DNA from: Linum tenue
Lineage: Eukaryota; Streptophyta; Magnoliopsida; Malpighiales; Linaceae
Direction: 5' to 3'
Length of the DNA stretch: 64,000 bases
Assembly: GCA_946122785.1 (NCBI GenBank)
Contig: CAMGYJ010000009.1
Span: 9,454,937 to 9,518,936 of the forward strand
Shown here: positions 59,572 through 64,000 of the stretch, in pieces
Layout: every line of letters begins with the position of its first letter
Position numbering within the stretch: the stretch's first letter is position 1
Made by a program: the position numbers and the translations under genes
The notes under the pieces: model-generated
Seen by the model: the letters and a program-made list of their open reading frames with translations, nothing else
The model's database searches: none
Told to the model about the DNA's origin: nothing

Positions 59572-59967
59572 TAGGGGTGGCTATAAGGTCCGGTTCAGTC
59601 CGGTTTTTTTTAGAATATAAGGACCGAAGATTGGATTGGATACAGTCCGGTCTTGATCCGGTCCGGTCCCAATTCGGTCTTGATTTTATATTGAGATTGT
59701 GGGAATTTGAGTGGCCTAAGGCCTAAAAGGGTGAAGAGTTGGTTAAGTTTTGTACAAATGTAAAGGTTTGTGACCGTTTATGCAAATTACCCTTAAGTTT
59801 TGGGTGTTGAGCTCTCTTATCCGGTCTTTATCCGGCTTTTTACCTCAAATCTAAGCCCAAAGATTGGATTGGATTGTTTACTATCCGGTCCCGGTCCGAT
59901 CTCGGTCCGGGTTATACGGTCCAGTTTCCGGTTTTTCATCCGGTCCCGGTCCAAATAGCCAGCCCTA
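59572..59967. mobile_element. hAT-type MITE with TAGGG ends
   Basis: The left end is TAGGGGTGGCTATAAGG and the right end, reversed, TAGGGCTGGCTATTTGG. The flanks GTGGAAAT (59564-59571 and 59968-59975) are an exact 8-bp duplication. The interior is full of CCGGTC / GACCGG motifs. It is non-coding. Confidence 0.85.
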
Positions 59968-59975
59968 GTGGAAAT

Positions 59976-62900
59976 ATTCACTTCAATGATAAAAAAAAAT
60001 GTTGAAGATATATATGACAAAAGCTATCATTTAGTAGGATGATAGAGTCGTCGTTGGTATTACATATTCGCAAATCGCAAATGCTACTGTAACAAGGTTG
60101 CGAAATCGTACTATAAATTGTACATGAAGAAAAAAGCAATAAAATATTTTATGTTGAAATCATGGTTCAATAATTATTTCTCCAAAAACTACCTACCACT
60201 TTAAACTCTAATACAAGATATTCTCAGTCGACTGTCAATACAGTACGATTTTGTACGCAACAAAATTTAAGTAGTCATCACTATTTAAAAATAATCTTTA
60301 ATGCAACAAATGATATCTACCTTGACATAATTTCTACCAAAAACCCTAAATACAATGAGCGATAATAATTTTTCACATTATCCATATGGCCCATGAGGCA
60401 TGAGTGGTGGCAATCAAATTGAGCATAATTCAAACAACTCTAAAGAAAACGAAGAATGGTGATTTCATTCCCCCCCGCACCCACCAATCAAATAATGCAT
60501 TGACAAGAGGAGTGGTTTATTTTAAACAAAATTGTTAATTGGAGATTATGGCGCCATCTGGGGGAAAAAATTATGCATAAAATGATGAGATTAAAAGTTC
60601 ATACTATCAGAAAATAATACATTTCTAATTAAGTATACCAATAAATTCCAAGAATTAATTTGTTTTGTAGGGTTGATTAGTCTCTCTAAAATGATTACGA
60701 AAAGTCTCAATTGTATTAATGATGGAAAAAAAAACCAACCATAATAAGGAAGGGAAGATATCAAATATTGTTATTTTAATGAAGTCAGGGGGGGGGGGGG
60801 GGGGTGTTTGGCAATTAAAGATAAATGGATGGCTAGGAAAGTGGAAATTATTACACTGAGGTGAAGAAGCAGCTTTTTGCAAAGGTGTTCTCTTTTTTGA
60901 TGGCCGGGGTGGTAAGTCACCCTCGTCTCGACACATTGGTCAACTCCAAAACTTGTCTCTCTAAGCAAAGTTCCTTTTACAGGTAAGAAAAGAAGGGGTA
61001 AAGGAACAAGAAAGAAAGGCATAACAGAATATATATATGGTGAAGATTGGTATTCTTCAGAAATATATATATAGTATACTGACCTAATCGTTAGTATTTT
61101 GATGAGCTTCAATGAATCTCAATGGTTAATTATTATTTTCAATTAAATCAAACTTTAGATTTGAGTTTAAAAATTGGAGCATGAAGTTTATCCATTAAAG
61201 TTTAGGATATAAGATCATACCTCAAACTCGGTTTTAATCATGATATAGATATATAACTAAATTTACCTGCAGTATCGTATACTTCAGGAATAAACTAGTC
61301 TGATCCATATATATATATAAAATAAAGTAAAGAAGTTTGATTTTAGCAGATATTCTTTCTTGGGTAAGACTTGTTTTGACCCTACGGTCTGCGTGCAACC
61401 CCCATGTTAAAAAAATAAAACGAATTGACAACAACTACATTAATGGAGATGCCTCTTGGTAATGGGAAGGGTTTGTTGATTGTTCTCTATAGCACCACAC
61501 TCTAGATATTTTACAAACAATAATTTTAGCAAAAAAAAAAAAAATTTGAATGAGAGGGAACTTATTTGAACTGAGATAATGGGGAGGGAATTAAAATTTA
61601 TAAATTACTTTATTTTCTGATTTGTCACAAATTCTATTGGTAATTTTATTTATTTTAAGTGCGACCTTCAACCTAGTTCTGTTATTACTGATTCCAGAAA
61701 TAATTATATTTCCAAATTAACCAAATGATATTCTTGTTATTTCCACCTGGGATGACACGCTTCATCTTTCATATAAGAAAAATGCCTTTGAATATTTTAT
61801 ACAATCGTGAAAAGTCGATACTCTTCCATTGTAGAGTTAGCTAGTGACGAAATTCTTTAACATATCTTTTGGTATAAATGAATTCCATAAGTTTTAAGAA
61901 ATTTATTTTGAAATAATTTTTTTGTTTCGAATTTAAAATAATTCATTTGCAACTCTAAATTTGAATTCTACGGAATTAGAACTAGTTATAGCATTTCCGA
62001 GGAATTGAGATGGAATTTGCAAATAAATTCCACAAGTATTTACTAATTATAATAAAATGACATGATTATCCTTATTTATTAACGAAATTACTTCTACATA
62101 TATTATTTGGCGCCAATTGATGCAGTATGAGAAACGTCACCAAGAATTTGATTGCAATGCTAGCATATGCTAGTTATTTTATATTTTTGCTTCGATTGTA
62201 TCAATACTTTGAGAAGACACAACTAGATTGTAGGGTTCATCGATGAAATATTAGAAAAGAACTAATTAATAGAATAGAAACACAAAAGAACACTTTTGAT
62301 ACTCTACGTATGGGACCAAAGACGTTTTATAGAAGATGAATTTTCAATGAATATTGTTTTTTTCAAAAAGTAATAAGGGTATAGTTGGAGAAAATTTTAA
62401 TTGAATTCAATTCTAAACATATACCAAACATTCAATTAATTTATTTCTAAAGATTGAATATACTATCATGCTAGCAGAGTGATTTAGGAGTAGTTACTTA
62501 AGTCATTTATATGTGTTATTTAGTATTAAATGACTTGTTTGCTACAGAAAAAGTATGAGTATTTTCCTTCATACCAACGTCTCAAATAATTCTATTGACT
62601 AATTTCCAAATGACTTATTATTTAACCAAAAATTGCTAACTATATCCTTCGCTCTTTTTTGAAACCTCACGTCTATCCTTCTCTTCTTATTAATTCTTTT
62701 TCATATAATTGCTTCATCTCCTACCGGAACTAATTTTTTCTTTTCCTCAAATTTCACAAGCGACAAAGAGAATCATCCATCTTGTCGTCTACATCAAGTT
62801 CTCTTCACTCCAATTTTTGAGTCACCGGAGCCGCGGCCTTCAAGAACGAGTCACAACTCTACCCAAGCATTAGAGCTCTCTTCTGCGTCGTTAGCAACTG

Positions 62901-63327
62901 ACGCACACAAACCCATAGGGATGATTCTTTGTAATTAACTTGAAATTGAGACTTCTAAAGTCGTTAACATAAAATATTAACATAAAATATCATTTAAAAT
63001 TACAAAGTAGTATTATACATTACTGGTATCCAAATAATATATTTTGTTGTTTGTAAAATAATTTTGTATATGTGGATACAAATGTCTCTTTAATAATAAT
63101 TCATAAACAAACAATACATTTACGAATACGGTATTCTCAAAAAAAAAAATTTTGCTTTTCATATTCTCAAATATTTCTATTTCAACAAATGACTCAATTT
63201 ATAAACGAGTCATATAAACGATCCTTGTGTTTCGGTCCTAATAACAAAGACCATTCTCCCCTTCTCATATACTCGCAGATGCATGTTAATAAGAAGATTC
63301 ATGTATATACGAAACTCAATTAGGGTT
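59976..63327. other. AT-rich intergenic region, no gene seen
   Basis: A run of about 18 G lies at 60788-60805. No frame with motifs, tRNA or clear element boundary was found. Confidence 0.4.
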
Positions 63328-63845
63328 TGTTGGGCTTATGACTCGGGTATGATCGCGCGAAGAAGGAGACGAGGCCCGCGCGAAACCAACATCCCCAAGC
63401 ACGCCCAAGCCCCTGCGCGCTGTCAAATACGTCAAGCGCAAATGACGACGTCTCAAAGTAGAGAGTCAACCAGACCAAGAAACCAGGGGTAAGGCGATCC
63501 TGCGGTTCCCGAGGAGCAGTCACATCACAGTCCTAGATAAAGTCCCCCATGCCCTAGGCAGCAACCTATATCCTCTAGCATGTCAGAGGTCATGTCACCT
63601 TACCCCCATGTAACCCACCCACCACCATTTAGTCTATAAATAGGGCATTTACTACGGTGGGTGGGGGGATCGCATTTTCTAGACTCTATCTCTACAGTCA
63701 TCAACTTCTCTCTCTAAGACTCTGTTCTCCCAACCTTGTTCTTCCCTACCTTCTTTCCTCATTCTGTAATCGATTCCTATTGCTTACTCTCCTTGACCCT
63801 CTTTCTCCCACGAACCTCACTCCTACACTCAGTTAGGTTCAAACA
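63328..63845 (+). repeat. 5' LTR of a Ty3-type retrotransposon
   Basis: It starts TGTTGGGCTTATGACTCGGG and ends GGTTCAAACA. A TATA box CTATAAATAGGGC lies at about 63633. Directly after it, 63848-63865 reads TGGCGCCCACCGTGGGGC, a primer-binding site complementary to a tRNA 3' end (starting TGG). The U3 part is GC-rich (GCGCGAAG, CCCGCGCG). The 3' LTR lies outside the window, so the end is inferred from the primer site. Confidence 0.8.
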
Positions 63846-63894
63846 GTTGGCGCCCACCGTGGGGCTGAGTAGAAAACCAAAAGGAAACCGACCA

Positions 63895-64000
63895 ATGACA
63901 GAGCATAATTCCAACGCGCCTGACGAAGCAACACCCATCAAAGCAATGACCAACCCCAGGATGTTCGCGGAAACCAGCAACCTAAACGCGGTGCTCCTCG
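63895..64000 (+). CDS. gag, N-terminal start (partial, runs off window)
   Basis: An ATG 50 bp after the primer site opens MTEHNSNAPDEATPIKAM and continues open for 35 codons to the window edge. Position after LTR and primer site identifies it as the start of gag. No domain is visible yet. The element looks young because the leader, primer site and frame are clean. Confidence 0.6.
   Translation, partial: MTEHNSNAPDEATPIKAMTNPRMFAETSNLNAVLL

Overview
This window is nuclear DNA from a flowering plant, most likely a eudicot. It is AT-rich and packed with transposons. The genes have plant-style introns with GT/AG borders and are read on both strands. I recognise three protein-coding host genes and one tRNA gene. 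Most of the rest is transposable elements, many of which can be bounded exactly by their target-site duplications (TSDs).

Layout. 1-12.1 kb: repeats, comprising a tandem repeat cluster, a small Mutator-type MITE (3135-3601), three hAT-type elements (7379-8582, 8782-8932, 10215-10802) and an inverted-repeat element near 11.1-12.1 kb. 12538-19505 (+): a 20-exon dihydroxyacetone kinase / triokinase-FMN cyclase gene (DAK). Its reconstructed frame is complete except for one in-frame TAA in the linker between the DhaK and DhaL domains. 20.1-21.8 kb: a decayed Ty1/copia fragment on the minus strand. 22004-23471: a Pack-MULE with a 10-bp TSD, carrying pieces of an aspartic protease gene and a reticulon-like gene. 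25506-29050: a CACTA element. 29.5-34.5 kb: a decayed Athila/Tat-like Ty3 element, invaded by a third member of the gene-carrying MULE family and by a minus-strand solo LTR (33436-34515). 35114-35585: a 5'-truncated LINE with a 15-bp TSD. 36180-43376: a nearly complete but dead Ty1/copia element. Its 5' LTR is split by a Ty3 solo LTR and its 3' LTR by a hAT MITE.

43820-45190 (+): an intron-less, GC-rich 3-ketoacyl-CoA synthase (KCS) gene of the KCS3/12/19-like group. It keeps the catalytic Cys but has lost the conserved His and Asn of the LHRFGN motif. 45701-46050: an LTR/primer-site/inverted-LTR fold-back. 46928-48589: a second Pack-MULE of the same family, with a 9-bp TSD. 51760-51831 (+): a tRNA-Thr(CGT) gene, followed directly by about four tandem copies of a 556-bp repeat that includes a decayed copy of the tRNA 3' half. 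56420-58647 (-): an INDETERMINATE-domain C2H2 zinc-finger gene of the SGR5/IDD14-16 clade. 63328-end (+): the 5' LTR, primer site and start of gag of a Ty3-type element that runs off the window.

The host genes do not form a pathway together: DAK acts in triose phosphorylation, KCS in very-long-chain fatty acid and wax synthesis, and IDD in transcription (gravitropism and organ angle). The main biological points are the broken DAK linker, the active-site-divergent KCS, the family of gene-capturing Mutator-like elements, and the tRNA-linked tandem array.
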